A DNA stretch of 64,000 nt from Microbispora sp. NBC_01189 (GTDB lineage Bacteria; Actinomycetota; Actinomycetes; Streptosporangiales; Streptosporangiaceae). A program made the position numbers and the translations under genes. The notes beneath the pieces are model-generated. The model worked only from the letters and a program-made list of their open reading frames with translations, was not told the origin of the DNA and searched no databases. Positions 18,120-26,854 of this stretch are shown one piece after another (the stretch's first letter is position 1; each line of letters begins with the position of its first letter). The stretch lies in the NCBI RefSeq assembly GCF_036010665.1, contig NZ_CP108581.1:3701501-3765500 (forward strand). Reading direction: 5' to 3'.

Positions 18120-18378
18120 GCGGCCCGGGCGCGTCCGGCGGCAGGTGACGGCACCGGTCGCCCGCGAACCCCGCCGCGGCGAGCGTCGCCTGGAGCTCTC
18201 CGGCGTCCACTGACCCGCGTACGCGCAGGAGCCCCCCGGCGGCGTCGATCTCGAACGAGGCGGCGCCGGGAACATCCCGTACGTGCCTGCTGAGCAGGCG
18301 GACACACGTCCGGCACAGCATGGCCGGCACCCGCACGATCGTCGTCTCCGCCGCCCCCTGACGGCTTTCGTCTGCCAT
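18109..18378 (-). CDS. Small HMA-like metal-binding protein
   Basis: About 89 residues from ATG 18378. Residues 11-75 follow the heavy-metal-associated pattern (TTIVRVPAMLCRTCVRLLSRHVRDVPG, then FEIDAAGGLLRVRGSVDAGELQATLAAAGF). The metal loop is MLCRTC instead of the standard MxCxxC, keeping the CxxC spacing. The C-terminus adds DRCRHLPPD with an extra Cys and His. It is probably a copper chaperone or sensor-like domain serving the nearby ATPase. It converges with, and overlaps by 11 bp, the SARP gene. The frame stays open upstream to 18570, but those residues look non-coding. Confidence 0.7.
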   Translation of the reverse strand: MADESRQGAAETTIVRVPAMLCRTCVRLLSRHVRDVPGAASFEIDAAGGLLRVRGSVDAGELQATLAAAGFAGDRCRHLPPDAPGPLRS

Positions 18379-18559
18379 GCCGGAAAGCGTGCCGTCCTGC
18401 TCTGGCGGTCCGCTGTCCGCCCGCTGTCCAGCCCTTTCCTTCCTGTCCTGTCCGGCGGGGCAAGCGCGGGCAAGCGCCGGCAAGCGCATGGCCAGCCCGC
18501 GGACAGCCCGGACCGGGACCGTCGTCATGTCACCGTCCCCGAAGCCCCAGGAGCCTTCC

Positions 18560-19336
18560 ATGACCCTCACCGAGACATCCCCGCGTACGGCGGTCGCCGC
18601 GCTGGCCCGGGACGTCGTGAAGATCTACGGCCGCGGCGACACCGCCGTCCGCGCCCTCGACGGCGCCACCCTGTCGATCCCCGCCGGGCGGTTCACCGCC
18701 GTGATGGGGCCGTCCGGGTCGGGCAAGTCCACCCTGATGCACGCCCTGGCCGGCCTCGACACCGTGGACGAGGGCCAGGTGCTGATCGGGGACACCGACC
18801 TGGCCGGGCTGAGCGAGCGGCAGCGCACGCTGCTGCGCCGCGAGCACGTCGGCTTCGTGTTCCAGAGTTTCAACCTGGTGCCCACGCTGACCGCCGCCGA
18901 GAACATCGAGCTGCCGCTGACCCTCGCCGGACGACGGGCCGACCAGGGCTGGATCGACGAACTCGTCGAGATGCTCGGGCTGGCGGACCGGCTGCTGCAC
19001 CGCCCGGCCGAGCTGTCCGGCGGGCAGCAGCAGCGGGTCGCCGTGGCGCGGGCGCTGGCCGCCCGGCCGCGGATCGTGTTCGCCGACGAGCCGACCGGCA
19101 ACCTCGACTCGCGGGCGGGCGAGGCGCTGCTCGGCTTCCTGCGGCACGCCGCCCACGAGCTGGGCCAGACCATCGTCATGGTCACCCACGACGCGACCGC
19201 CGCGGCGTACGCCGACCGGGTGGTCTTCCTCGCCGACGGCCGCGTCGTCGGCGAACTGCCCGGCCCCACCGTCCCCGAGATCCTCTCGCGCATGGCCGGC
19301 CTCGGCTCCTCCGCGCGGTCCGGCACGGAGAAGTAA
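18560..19336 (+). CDS. ABC transporter ATP-binding protein (MacB/LolD type)
   Basis: 258 residues with all ABC motifs: Walker A GPSGSGKSTLMHAL, Q-loop FVFQSFNLVPTLTAAENIELPL, signature LSGGQQQRVAVARAL, Walker B IVFADEPTGNLDS and the H-loop VTHD. The sequence pattern is that of the MacB/LolD/FtsE exporter subgroup, which works with FtsX-type permeases in mechanotransmission or lipoprotein and drug extrusion. Start ATG 18560 follows CAGGAG. The permease gene begins 15 bp after its stop, so the two form an operon. Confidence 0.93.
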   Translation: MTLTETSPRTAVAALARDVVKIYGRGDTAVRALDGATLSIPAGRFTAVMGPSGSGKSTLMHALAGLDTVDEGQVLIGDTDLAGLSERQRTLLRREHVGFVFQSFNLVPTLTAAENIELPLTLAGRRADQGWIDELVEMLGLADRLLHRPAELSGGQQQRVAVARALAARPRIVFADEPTGNLDSRAGEALLGFLRHAAHELGQTIVMVTHDATAAAYADRVVFLADGRVVGELPGPTVPEILSRMAGLGSSARSGTEK

Positions 19337-19351
19337 GGAGAAGTGATCAAC

Positions 19352-21904
19352 ATGTGGCGTCTGATCATCCGCAACACCCTCGCCCGCCGGGGCAGGCTCG
19401 CGCTGACCCTGCTCGCCGTCCTGCTCGGCGTTACCTTCGTCACCGGCAGCCTGGTGCTGACCGACACCTCCCAGCGGCTGCTCGACGAGCAGTTCCGTAC
19501 GGCCACCGCGGGAGTCGACCTGACCATCCGCGAGGCGGTCGCGTTCGACTCGGCGATGGGCGTGGAGGTGGAACGCGAACCGCTGCCGGTCGAGATCGTC
19601 GACAGGATCAGGGCCGTCCCCGGCGTGGCCGCCGCCACCCCCGTCGTACGCGGTCAGGGGTTGCTCGAAGCCGACGGGAAGGCCATCGTTCCCTCGGGCC
19701 CGTCGCTGCTCGCCTCCTGGGAGCCCGCTCCCGTCGGGCCGTTCACCCTGCGCTCCGGCCGCGCTCCGGTCACCGACGGGGAGGTCGTGGTCGACGCCGC
19801 GACCGCCCGGCAGCACCGCATCGACCTCGGCGCCGAGGTCACCGTGCGGGCCGAGCGGACGGCCCGGCTGCGTGTCGTGGGACTGGCCGGGTTCGCGCAG
19901 GCCGACGGGCTGCCGAACAGCACGGTTGCCCTGGTAGCCCGGCCGGCCGCGCAGCGTCTGCTCTCCCTCGGCACGGACGTCTCCGAGGTCGCCGTCGTCG
20001 CCGCCGACGGCGCCGACGTCGAGCGGGTGCGCGGCGCGGTGAGCGCCGCGCTCGGCTCGCGGTACGAGGTCTCCTCGAGCCGCGACATCGCGGCGAGCAG
20101 CGCCGCCGCGGCGAAGAACCAGGTCTCCTACCTGCAGGTGATGCTGCTGGCGCTCGCGGCGGCGGCCCTGCTCGTCGGCGCGTTCCTCATCGCCAACACC
20201 TTCTCGATCGTCGTCACCCAGCGCACCCGGGAGCTCGCCGTGCTACGCGCGGCCGGGGCGACCGGCGCCCAGGTCATGCGCTCGGTGCTGGGCGAGGCGT
20301 TGTTCGTGGGCCTGCTCGCCTCCGTCGCGGGCACCGGCCTCGGCATCGCCGTGGCGAGCGGGCTGCGCCGCCTGGCCGGAGCGTTCGGGATGACGCTGCC
20401 CGGCGGCGGGCTCGACGTCACCGCGCGGACCCTGGTCGTCTCGCTGGTGATCGGCGTCGGCGTGACCATCCTGTCGGCCCTGGGGCCGGCCCGCCGCGCC
20501 GCCCGGGTGGCCCCGGTCGAGGCCATGCGGCGTACGGCGGCCGAGGGCGTCGCCGGGCGGTCCGGCTGGGGCCGCACCATGATCGGCGCGATCCTCACCG
20601 CACTCGGCCTGGCGGGGCTGGCGATCGTCCTGGCCGGGCCGGGCTCGGTCGTCGTGCTCGGCGAGGCGGCGGTGTGCGCCGTCGTGGGGCTGGCCCTGCT
20701 CGGGCCGGCGGTCACCCCGGGCATGGCCCGGCTGCTCGGACGGCCGCTCGCCGTGACGGGCGTCCCCGGGCGGCTGGCGCGCGAGTCGGCCGCGCGGGCG
20801 CCCCGGCGCACCTCCGCGACCGCCCTGGCCCTCGCGTTCGGTCTCGCGCTCATCAGCTTCACCACCGTGCTGGGCGCCTCGATCAGGGAGTCGGCCGCAC
20901 GGTCGTACACCGAGGCGGTCTCCGCCGACTACGTGGTGGAGAGCGCGCGCAACGAGATGCTCGGCGGCCTGCCCGAGCACGCCTACCACCACGTGAGCGA
21001 GTTGCCGCAGGTCGCGGTGGCCTCGCGGATCCGTTACGGACACTGGAAGGACGGGCGGACGACCGAGGCGCTGACGGCGGTCGACCCGGTCACGCTGCCC
21101 CGCGTCACCTCGCTGCACATGGTCGCCGGACGGCTGGACGCACTGGCGGATGACACGGCGGGTGGCGGAATCGTCCTGGCCGCGAACGTCGCCAAGGAAC
21201 GCGACCTCACGATCGGCGACAGCATCGCGATGACGTTCTCCCGTACGGGGACGCGACGGCTCCAGGTCGTCGGGCTGCTGCGGGATCGAGACGCCCAGGC
21301 CCTGTCCACCAGCTACATCGTCTCGCTGGACACCTACCAGCGGAACTACAAGGAGCACGTCGACGCGAGTGTCTTCGTCAAGGTGGCCGACGGGGTGAGC
21401 GACGCCGAGGCCAGGAAGGCGATCGACGGCGCCCTCGCGGACTCGCCGACCGCGCAGGTGCGCGACCAGGCGGCGGCGGTGGCCGGGCGGACTCTCATGA
21501 TCGACCAGGTCCTCGGGCTGGTGACCGTGCTGCTGATGCTCACCGTGCTCATCGCGCTGATGGGCATCACGAACACGCTCGCCCTGTCCATCATCGAGCG
21601 GACCCGGGAGATCGGACTGCTGCGGGCGGTCGGCATGACCGGCGCCCAGCTCCGCTGGATGATCCGCGGTGAGGCGGTTCTCGTCGCGGCGCTGGCGATC
21701 GTCGCCGGAGTGGCCCTGGGTGTCGCCTTCGCGGCCGGCACGGTCGCCGCGCTGGGCCGCACCAGCGAGGCCACGCTCACGCTGCCGGCCGGTCAGCTCC
21801 TGCTCGTCGTGGCCGTGGCCGCCCTGGCGGGGCTGGTGGCGGGGCTGCTCCCGGCCCGCCGCGCCGCCCGGCTCGACGTGCTCGCCGCGATCGCCACATC
21901 CTGA
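19352..21904 (+). CDS. FtsX-family ABC permease (duplicated MacB-type)
   Basis: About 850 residues with two FtsX repeats. The start MWRLIIRNTLARRGRLALTLLAVLLGVTFV contains helix 1, followed by a large extracytoplasmic MacB-PCD domain. Membrane helices cluster at about 265-385, 410-475, and again at 720-845 (IALMGITNTLALSIIERTREIG is the FtsX signature). ATG 19352 gives 11 nt from AAGGAG; a GTG at 19343 gives only 2 nt. It partners the ATPase upstream. The substrate is unknown. No sensor kinase gene of the BceRS type adjoins it. Confidence 0.92.
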   Translation: MWRLIIRNTLARRGRLALTLLAVLLGVTFVTGSLVLTDTSQRLLDEQFRTATAGVDLTIREAVAFDSAMGVEVEREPLPVEIVDRIRAVPGVAAATPVVRGQGLLEADGKAIVPSGPSLLASWEPAPVGPFTLRSGRAPVTDGEVVVDAATARQHRIDLGAEVTVRAERTARLRVVGLAGFAQADGLPNSTVALVARPAAQRLLSLGTDVSEVAVVAADGADVERVRGAVSAALGSRYEVSSSRDIAASSAAAAKNQVSYLQVMLLALAAAALLVGAFLIANTFSIVVTQRTRELAVLRAAGATGAQVMRSVLGEALFVGLLASVAGTGLGIAVASGLRRLAGAFGMTLPGGGLDVTARTLVVSLVIGVGVTILSALGPARRAARVAPVEAMRRTAAEGVAGRSGWGRTMIGAILTALGLAGLAIVLAGPGSVVVLGEAAVCAVVGLALLGPAVTPGMARLLGRPLAVTGVPGRLARESAARAPRRTSATALALAFGLALISFTTVLGASIRESAARSYTEAVSADYVVESARNEMLGGLPEHAYHHVSELPQVAVASRIRYGHWKDGRTTEALTAVDPVTLPRVTSLHMVAGRLDALADDTAGGGIVLAANVAKERDLTIGDSIAMTFSRTGTRRLQVVGLLRDRDAQALSTSYIVSLDTYQRNYKEHVDASVFVKVADGVSDAEARKAIDGALADSPTAQVRDQAAAVAGRTLMIDQVLGLVTVLLMLTVLIALMGITNTLALSIIERTREIGLLRAVGMTGAQLRWMIRGEAVLVAALAIVAGVALGVAFAAGTVAALGRTSEATLTLPAGQLLLVVAVAALAGLVAGLLPARRAARLDVLAAIATS

Positions 21905-21951
21905 CCGCCGCTTGGCCACGCGAAGAGGGAAACAGACGGGGGGCGAAGGGT

Positions 21952-22713
21952 ATGAGCGGGATGCGCCGCTTGTACCCAGGAGCGGCCGGAGCGGGGGTGG
22001 ACCGGATGGGCGGCGACAGCGCAGGGCGAGGGAGGCTCCGGGCGGTGGCGGAGTATGCCCGGCCCCTCGCCCTCGCCGCGCTCCTCGTCGCGATCCCCGG
22101 TCACCTGATTCCCGAACTCGCGGAGCCGGTCTCGCGAACGGCTCTCGTGGCCCCCGCCGATCCCGGTCCCGGGTCGGGTACCGGTCACGACGGCCATTCG
22201 TCCGGCTCGGCCCATCCGACCGGTGCGGGCCGTCCGGCCGGCGCGGCCGCCGCGGCGCATCCCGCCGCCCATCCGGCCGCTCATCCGGACGGCGCAGCTC
22301 ACCCGGATGGCGCAGCTCACCCGGATGGCGCCCCACACGCCGAGCAACCCGGCCACCTCAAGGGGCATCCCGCGAGGCACGGCGGAGGGCACGGCGGAGG
22401 GCACGGCGGAGGGCACGGCGGCTACGGCAGGGTCTACGGCAGAGGGTACGGCGGCGGTGGTCAGCAGACGGGCGGAGTCAACTCGGCCGGCGCCCCCACG
22501 ATGGACAGCCCGCCCTACCAGCTGAGCACGGGACGGCACAACGTGAACGCCCCGGCGGGCAACAGCGCCGTCGACTACTCCGGCGTCCAGCAGGTGTCGA
22601 GCGTCAGCGTCTACACCAACACGATCAACGGCAACTGCGGGAGCGGGGCCCGCGGCTGCTCCATCAACCAGACCCTCCAGAGCGCCGAGGACCCGGGATA
22701 CCGCGGGCGCTGA
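21952..22713 (+). CDS. Unknown His/Gly/Ala-rich, probably exported protein
   Basis: 253 residues. A single hydrophobic segment (about residues 36-55, LALAALLVAIPGHLIPEL) may act as signal or anchor. The middle is low-complexity: repeated AAHPDG units from an 18-bp direct repeat (22282-22335), then GGGH and GYG units. The C-terminal 70 residues are not repetitive (QLSTGRHNVNAPAGNSAVDYSGVQQVSSV) and contain two cysteines (NGNCGSGARGCSINQ) that could form a disulfide. The His-rich part could bind metals. I recognise no family. The start could also be ATG 21961 or 22006. Confidence 0.6.
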   Translation: MSGMRRLYPGAAGAGVDRMGGDSAGRGRLRAVAEYARPLALAALLVAIPGHLIPELAEPVSRTALVAPADPGPGSGTGHDGHSSGSAHPTGAGRPAGAAAAAHPAAHPAAHPDGAAHPDGAAHPDGAPHAEQPGHLKGHPARHGGGHGGGHGGGHGGYGRVYGRGYGGGGQQTGGVNSAGAPTMDSPPYQLSTGRHNVNAPAGNSAVDYSGVQQVSSVSVYTNTINGNCGSGARGCSINQTLQSAEDPGYRGR

Positions 22714-22725
22714 GCGCGGAAAACA

Positions 22726-22772
22726 GAACGGGCGCCCTCCTCAGTGGGGAACACCGGGGAGGACGCCCGTTC
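22726..22772. terminator. Bidirectional hairpin terminator
   Basis: GAACGGGCG pairs perfectly with CGCCCGTTC, and the stem extends inward through CTCC/GGAG pairs. It lies between the convergent genes ending at 22713 and 22851. There is no long U tract, as is usual in actinobacteria. Confidence 0.75.
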
Positions 22773-22785
22773 TCGCGGGTCAGAG

Positions 22786-22853
22786 CCGGATCAAGCAGGG
22801 CCGGATCAAGCAGGGCCGGATCAAGCAGGGCCGGATCAAGCAGGGCCGGATCA
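22786..22853. repeat. 15-bp tandem repeat ending on a stop codon
   Basis: CCGGATCAAGCAGGG occurs in four exact copies (22786-22845) plus 8 bases of a fifth. The last partial copy supplies the stop codon of the minus-strand gene at 22851, so the array is a duplication of the gene end and its 3' flank. Confidence 0.92.
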
Positions 22854-23507
22854 GAGCTCGCCGCTCTCGATCGCCTGCTTCAGGGCCGCCTGGAGCTGCT
22901 GGTGGGCGGCGGTGCCGTTCGCCGCGACGAAGTCGATCAGGGCGTCGTCCGCCTCGAAGGTGAGGTTCTCCGTCACCCGGGTCTTCCCACCCGGCAGGGA
23001 GGTGAAGACGATCTTCTGGTGCGTGACCACGTTGGGCTGCGACCAGCTGTCGGTCTCGTAGTAGAACCCGTTCTGCTGGAGGCGCTGCTGCGCGTGCGTC
23101 CTGCTCACCACGATCATGCCCTCGTACGGGATCTCCTCGATCGCCGTGAGGTTGCGGTAGCGCGTGGAAGCCGCCTTCCACTCCTTGTGCGTGACGACCC
23201 GCGTCAGGAACGGGTTCTTGCCGAAGTGGTTGTTGAAGTTCGAGTACTTTCTGAAGGTCAGCGGTCTCGGCGAGTCGATGTCGACGGAGATGCTGGTGGA
23301 GACCCGGCTACGGCCGGAACCGGGCGCGGGCGGGGTGTCGTCGGTGAAGTGGTAGGTGTCGTACACGCTCTGCCATTCGAGGGCGATGGCGGCGTCGCTC
23401 TCGGTCGGGTTGGCGGTCGTGCCGGCGTGCGCGGGGGTGGTCAGGGTGGTGACGACGAAGGCGGCGGCGAACAGCTGGGCCGCGACCACTCGCAGGATCT
23501 TTCTCAC
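22851..23507 (-). CDS. Unknown secreted protein
   Basis: 218 residues from GTG 23507, chosen because GAGG lies 5 nt upstream and a classical signal peptide follows directly (RKILRVVAAQLFAAAFVVTTLTTPAHAG, cut after AHA). The mature part of about 190 residues has no cysteines and reads like a single alpha/beta domain with TRVVTHKEWKAASTRYRNLTA and VTHQKIVFTSLPGGKTRVTENLTFEADDA. The alternation of strands and the closing helix recall SRPBCC/START-like folds, but I cannot assign it. It is monocistronic, with a hairpin downstream. Confidence 0.7.
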   Translation of the reverse strand: MRKILRVVAAQLFAAAFVVTTLTTPAHAGTTANPTESDAAIALEWQSVYDTYHFTDDTPPAPGSGRSRVSTSISVDIDSPRPLTFRKYSNFNNHFGKNPFLTRVVTHKEWKAASTRYRNLTAIEEIPYEGMIVVSRTHAQQRLQQNGFYYETDSWSQPNVVTHQKIVFTSLPGGKTRVTENLTFEADDALIDFVAANGTAAHQQLQAALKQAIESGEL

Positions 23508-23595
23508 ATGTACCTCAAAGAGCGAGGAAAAAGGGTACAAGTGATCATTGACCGTAATCAGTCCAAAATCCACTAGAGGCTTGATACCGAACCGA

Positions 23596-24147
23596 TCACG
23601 ACGCGTGGTCGGCGCAGCAGGGGGTCGGGTCCGGCACCTCGGCCGGTGAGATCCGCCCGCCCGGAGTAGGCATGGCGAGCAGAGTCATCAGCCCGTCCCG
23701 CCAGATCGGCCGGACGTAGCCGTTGGTGACCAGGACCACGTCACCGGCCGGAGGCTCGGGCTGGGCGAGCACGACCACCCGGTCGATCGCCGTCCGGTCC
23801 AGCAACTCGCCGACCGTGAGCGTCTCCGGCAGGTCGTCCCGGCCGGGGAACAGGACGACCCGCCCGCTCGTGCGGGCCGCGTGCTCGGCCGCGGCCACCG
23901 CCGCGCCCTCGGCGGCCGGTCCCGTACGGCTGCCGCCCAGGGCGGCCGACACCCCCTCGGGGAGCCGGGACGTCTCCAGGTGCCCGGCCAGGGTCAGCGA
24001 GCAGGCGACGTGCGGCAGGTCGCCGGTGCGGACGAAGTGGGTGCAGCCGACGACCCCGGAGGACAGGCCGAGCGCCTCCACCACCTGGTGGAGGAGATGC
24101 TCGGCCTGCGCCACCGTACGGGAGCCGTTGTCCAGGCCGGCGATCAT
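23596..24147 (-). CDS. Conserved protein of unknown function, coupled to PHP gene
   Basis: 183 residues. Its ATG overlaps the stop of the PHP gene (ATGA). No family is recognised. It has a mixed alpha/beta pattern, single cysteines at CTHFVRTG and ACSLTLAGH, a short P-loop-like acidic region GRVVLFPGRDDLPETLTVGELL, and a C-terminus ending CCADHAS that could bind metal. It is predicted to be cytoplasmic, whereas its partner is Tat-exported. Because translation is coupled it probably acts in the same process. Confidence 0.65.
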   Translation of the reverse strand: MIAGLDNGSRTVAQAEHLLHQVVEALGLSSGVVGCTHFVRTGDLPHVACSLTLAGHLETSRLPEGVSAALGGSRTGPAAEGAAVAAAEHAARTSGRVVLFPGRDDLPETLTVGELLDRTAIDRVVVLAQPEPPAGDVVLVTNGYVRPIWRDGLMTLLAMPTPGGRISPAEVPDPTPCCADHAS

Positions 24148-25880
24148 CGGCGCGGCACGATCCAGACGGGGTTGCTGTAGAACCACAGGTCCTTCCAGGG
24201 GTCGGCGTCGCCGAGCACGTCCATCGCCGGGCCGTGCGGGTCCACCGACGGGCCGAGCAGGCCGGGGGCGACGCGGTTGCCGTCGGTGCCACGGAGCCGC
24301 ACGTAGACCGGGTGGTCGACGGCCCCCACCTGATAGGTGAAGGTGACGGTTCCGCTGTTCTTTCCGACCTCGTACGACGTGACGACCTTGGTCTTCGGGG
24401 TGGTGAAGACGTCCTTGTCGGAGACCGGGCCGGTCACGTCGCCCTGGATGACGTCCACCCGGGCCAGCGTGGGGATGAACTGCGCCCAGTTGGGCCGGTT
24501 CGCCAGCGTGATCTGGATGGACACCTCGACCTTGGTGCCGGGGCGGACGGACAGGGTGTCGCCGAGCGTGACGCCGCCGCCGTTGCCTCGTGCCCGGGCG
24601 CGGACGACCAGGCCGCTGATCAGGCCGCCGTGGTCCACCCAGACGCGGCCCCGGCGGATGCCGTCCATGACCGCGCCGTACGCGAAGGAGGTCGCGCCGA
24701 CGTGGGTGCGGCTGTAGTAGCCGGGCCAGAAGTCGCCGTTGGCCAGGTTCGGCACGCCCTTGTAGACCGGGTCCTCGTACCGGCCGTTGGCATCGAAGTC
24801 GCTGTTCGGCCCGCGGTCGCTGGCGTCGCCGTGAACGGTGTGCGAGTCGGAGTTGGCGGTGATCCACCACGGCCTGCCCTCGGCGAGCAGGCTGTCCCAC
24901 AGGCCGCCGACGGTCGCGGTCATCCAGTCGAAGCCGCCGAAGGTCTTGTAGCTCTCCGCCGGATAGCCGGGGAAGGAGTCGGCGCTCGGGCTGTTGTCGT
25001 AGTAGCCCCGCCCGGAGCCGGGCCCGTTGGGCTTGGGGATGCCGGCGGCCTGGTGACCCGGCGCGCCCTCCATGCCGACCGCGATCTCCGGCGCCGTGTC
25101 ACGCCAGGCGCGGATCTCGTGCGGCGAGTCGATGCCCTTGCGCGCGGGGTGGTTGGCCAGGAACAGCGCGTCCGGGACGCGGCGGCGCTTCACGGCCTCG
25201 GCCAGGAAGTTCAGCCCTGCGACGGCGAGAGCCTCGTTCTTCGGTGTGCTCGCCGTGGCGCCCTTCACCGCGCCGTCGAAGGAGTTCTCGAACTCCTTCA
25301 GGGTGTCCACCTCGCCACGCCCGGGGGCGACGAACACCGTGCCGTGCTCGGCGGCCGGGATGTTCCACTCCAGGCCCTGGAAGACGAGGGTGTCCCTGAC
25401 CACCTGACGCGCCGCGACGATGTCGGGGTTGACCTTCTCCACGCCGATCTTGGCGTGGGTGACGCTGCCGTGGTCGGTGATGACCATCCAGTCGAGCCCG
25501 TACGCGTTGGCGTGCCGCACCTGGTCGACGACGCGGTACATGGCGTCGGAGCTGTACTGCGTGTGGATGTGGTGGTCACCCGCGAGCCACAGGTAGCCGT
25601 CCTTCGGCTCGCGGCCGTCCCGGCCGTCCCCGCCTTCCCGGCCGGCGCCGGTCGCGGCGGCCGTGCCGGGAGCGCCGAGCACGCTCGCGGCGGTCAGGCC
25701 GGCGCCGAGCAGCCCGGCCCGCCGGAACATCTGACGGCGCGAGAGCTCACCCGGCGAAAGCGCCTCGTCGGGAATGTCCATGTCCACGACCGTCGCCATC
25801 TCCCCGGCGTCGTGGCTGTGGCTGTGGCTGTGGCTGTGGGGATGGGGGTGCGGGTGCGGGTGGGGGTGCCCCTCGCTCAT
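24144..25880 (-). CDS. Tat-exported PHP-domain metallophosphoesterase with His-rich leader
   Basis: 578 residues. The N-terminus carries ten alternating HP/HS pairs (residues about 5-24) before a twin-arginine signal (LSRRQMFRRAGLLGAGLTAASVLG, about 44-67). The PHP catalytic domain begins with GDHHIHTQYSSDAM near residue 98, followed by WMVITDHGSVTHAK, GLEWNIPAAEHG, FLANHPARKGIDSPHE and NSDSHTVHGD, which supply the usual histidine and aspartate metal ligands. A C-terminal beta-rich domain spans about 440-578. PHP enzymes hydrolyse phosphoesters using two or three metals. A His-rich stretch in front of a Tat signal is unusual and may load metal before export. It is coupled to the next gene by ATGA. 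Confidence 0.85.
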   Translation of the reverse strand: MSEGHPHPHPHPHPHSHSHSHSHDAGEMATVVDMDIPDEALSPGELSRRQMFRRAGLLGAGLTAASVLGAPGTAAATGAGREGGDGRDGREPKDGYLWLAGDHHIHTQYSSDAMYRVVDQVRHANAYGLDWMVITDHGSVTHAKIGVEKVNPDIVAARQVVRDTLVFQGLEWNIPAAEHGTVFVAPGRGEVDTLKEFENSFDGAVKGATASTPKNEALAVAGLNFLAEAVKRRRVPDALFLANHPARKGIDSPHEIRAWRDTAPEIAVGMEGAPGHQAAGIPKPNGPGSGRGYYDNSPSADSFPGYPAESYKTFGGFDWMTATVGGLWDSLLAEGRPWWITANSDSHTVHGDASDRGPNSDFDANGRYEDPVYKGVPNLANGDFWPGYYSRTHVGATSFAYGAVMDGIRRGRVWVDHGGLISGLVVRARARGNGGGVTLGDTLSVRPGTKVEVSIQITLANRPNWAQFIPTLARVDVIQGDVTGPVSDKDVFTTPKTKVVTSYEVGKNSGTVTFTYQVGAVDHPVYVRLRGTDGNRVAPGLLGPSVDPHGPAMDVLGDADPWKDLWFYSNPVWIVPRR

Positions 25881-25997
25881 CTGTGGTGCCCTTTCGTTCC
25901 GCCGGAGGGATCGCTCCGGCTCCGAATGCACCCTGGCGGCAACGGCTGAACCTCGCGTGAACTCCGGAGAGCATCCAGTAAGCCGCGGCTTTACCGG

Positions 25998-26762
25998 TCA
26001 GGTGAGGTCCCACAGCAGGCGGTAGTAGGCGATGCGCTCCGGATCGGGGGCGACGCCGTACGCGTCGTACACCTCGCCGTCGTGGCCCGGGCCGTAGTTC
26101 CACTCGGTGCTCCAGGCGGCGACCGCGAGGTCGGCCCACCGGTCGGCCACGCCCAGCGAGCCGAGGTCGACGTGCCCGGCGAACGTCCCGTCGTCGTGCA
26201 GGAGGGTGTTGGGGGCGCAGGCGTCCCCGTGACAGACGACGAGCCGGTCGGGAGCGGGCGGGTGGGCGAGACGCACGCCGGCCCGCCGGAGCCGGAGATC
26301 GACTCCCCAGTCGTACGGGCACCGCGCCACCGGCAGCGCGTCGTGCAGCAGTCGCAGGCCCCGGCCGATCGCGGCCGCGGCGGTGGCGGGGTCGGCGGTC
26401 CAGCGCGGATCCACCGCCGAACGGCCGGGGAGCGCGGCGGTGGCGAGCCAGGCGCCGTCCGCGTCCGATCCGTACGCGAGCACCCTGGGCACGGTGATCC
26501 ACTGTCGCGCCCAGGCCAGTCGTTCCGCCTCGCCGGCCAGGTCGATCCCGGGTGTGCCGGCGGCGGCCCACTTCACGTACCTCGTGTCAGCGTCGCCTGT
26601 GTCAGCGTCGCCTGTGCCGCCGAGCCGGAACGTGAGGCCGCCGACCTCGTTGCGCCAGACAGGGGTGACGGCGTCGCCGTCGGCGAGTTCGGCCACGACG
26701 CGCGGCACGTCGACGGGCCCGGCCGGAACGGACGCGATCGGGGGACGGCTCACGACCGCCAT
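25998..26762 (-). CDS. APH(3')-like aminoglycoside phosphotransferase
   Basis: 254 residues from ATG 26762, close to the 260-270 of APH(3') enzymes. The catalytic loop is VVCHGDACAPNTLLHDDG (Brenner HGDxxxxN), the metal loop is HVDLGSLGVADRWADLAVA, and the C-terminus EWNYGPGHDGEVYDAYGVAPDPERIAYYRLLWDL is typical of actinobacterial APH(3') proteins. The fold phosphorylates the 3'-hydroxyl of aminoglycosides such as kanamycin and neomycin with ATP. Chromosomal homologues may have other substrates, so resistance is inference. A 15-bp duplication inserts GDADTGDADT near residue 55. Confidence 0.85.
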   Translation of the reverse strand: MAVVSRPPIASVPAGPVDVPRVVAELADGDAVTPVWRNEVGGLTFRLGGTGDADTGDADTRYVKWAAAGTPGIDLAGEAERLAWARQWITVPRVLAYGSDADGAWLATAALPGRSAVDPRWTADPATAAAAIGRGLRLLHDALPVARCPYDWGVDLRLRRAGVRLAHPPAPDRLVVCHGDACAPNTLLHDDGTFAGHVDLGSLGVADRWADLAVAAWSTEWNYGPGHDGEVYDAYGVAPDPERIAYYRLLWDLT

Positions 26763-26854
26763 TCTCGCCGAGCACGAAGCCAAGTCGGCGATGAAGCAGT
26801 GGCGGCCTCGCCTCTGATCTCTCTCACCCGCGAGGGTCACCGGCAGGCGGCGCG

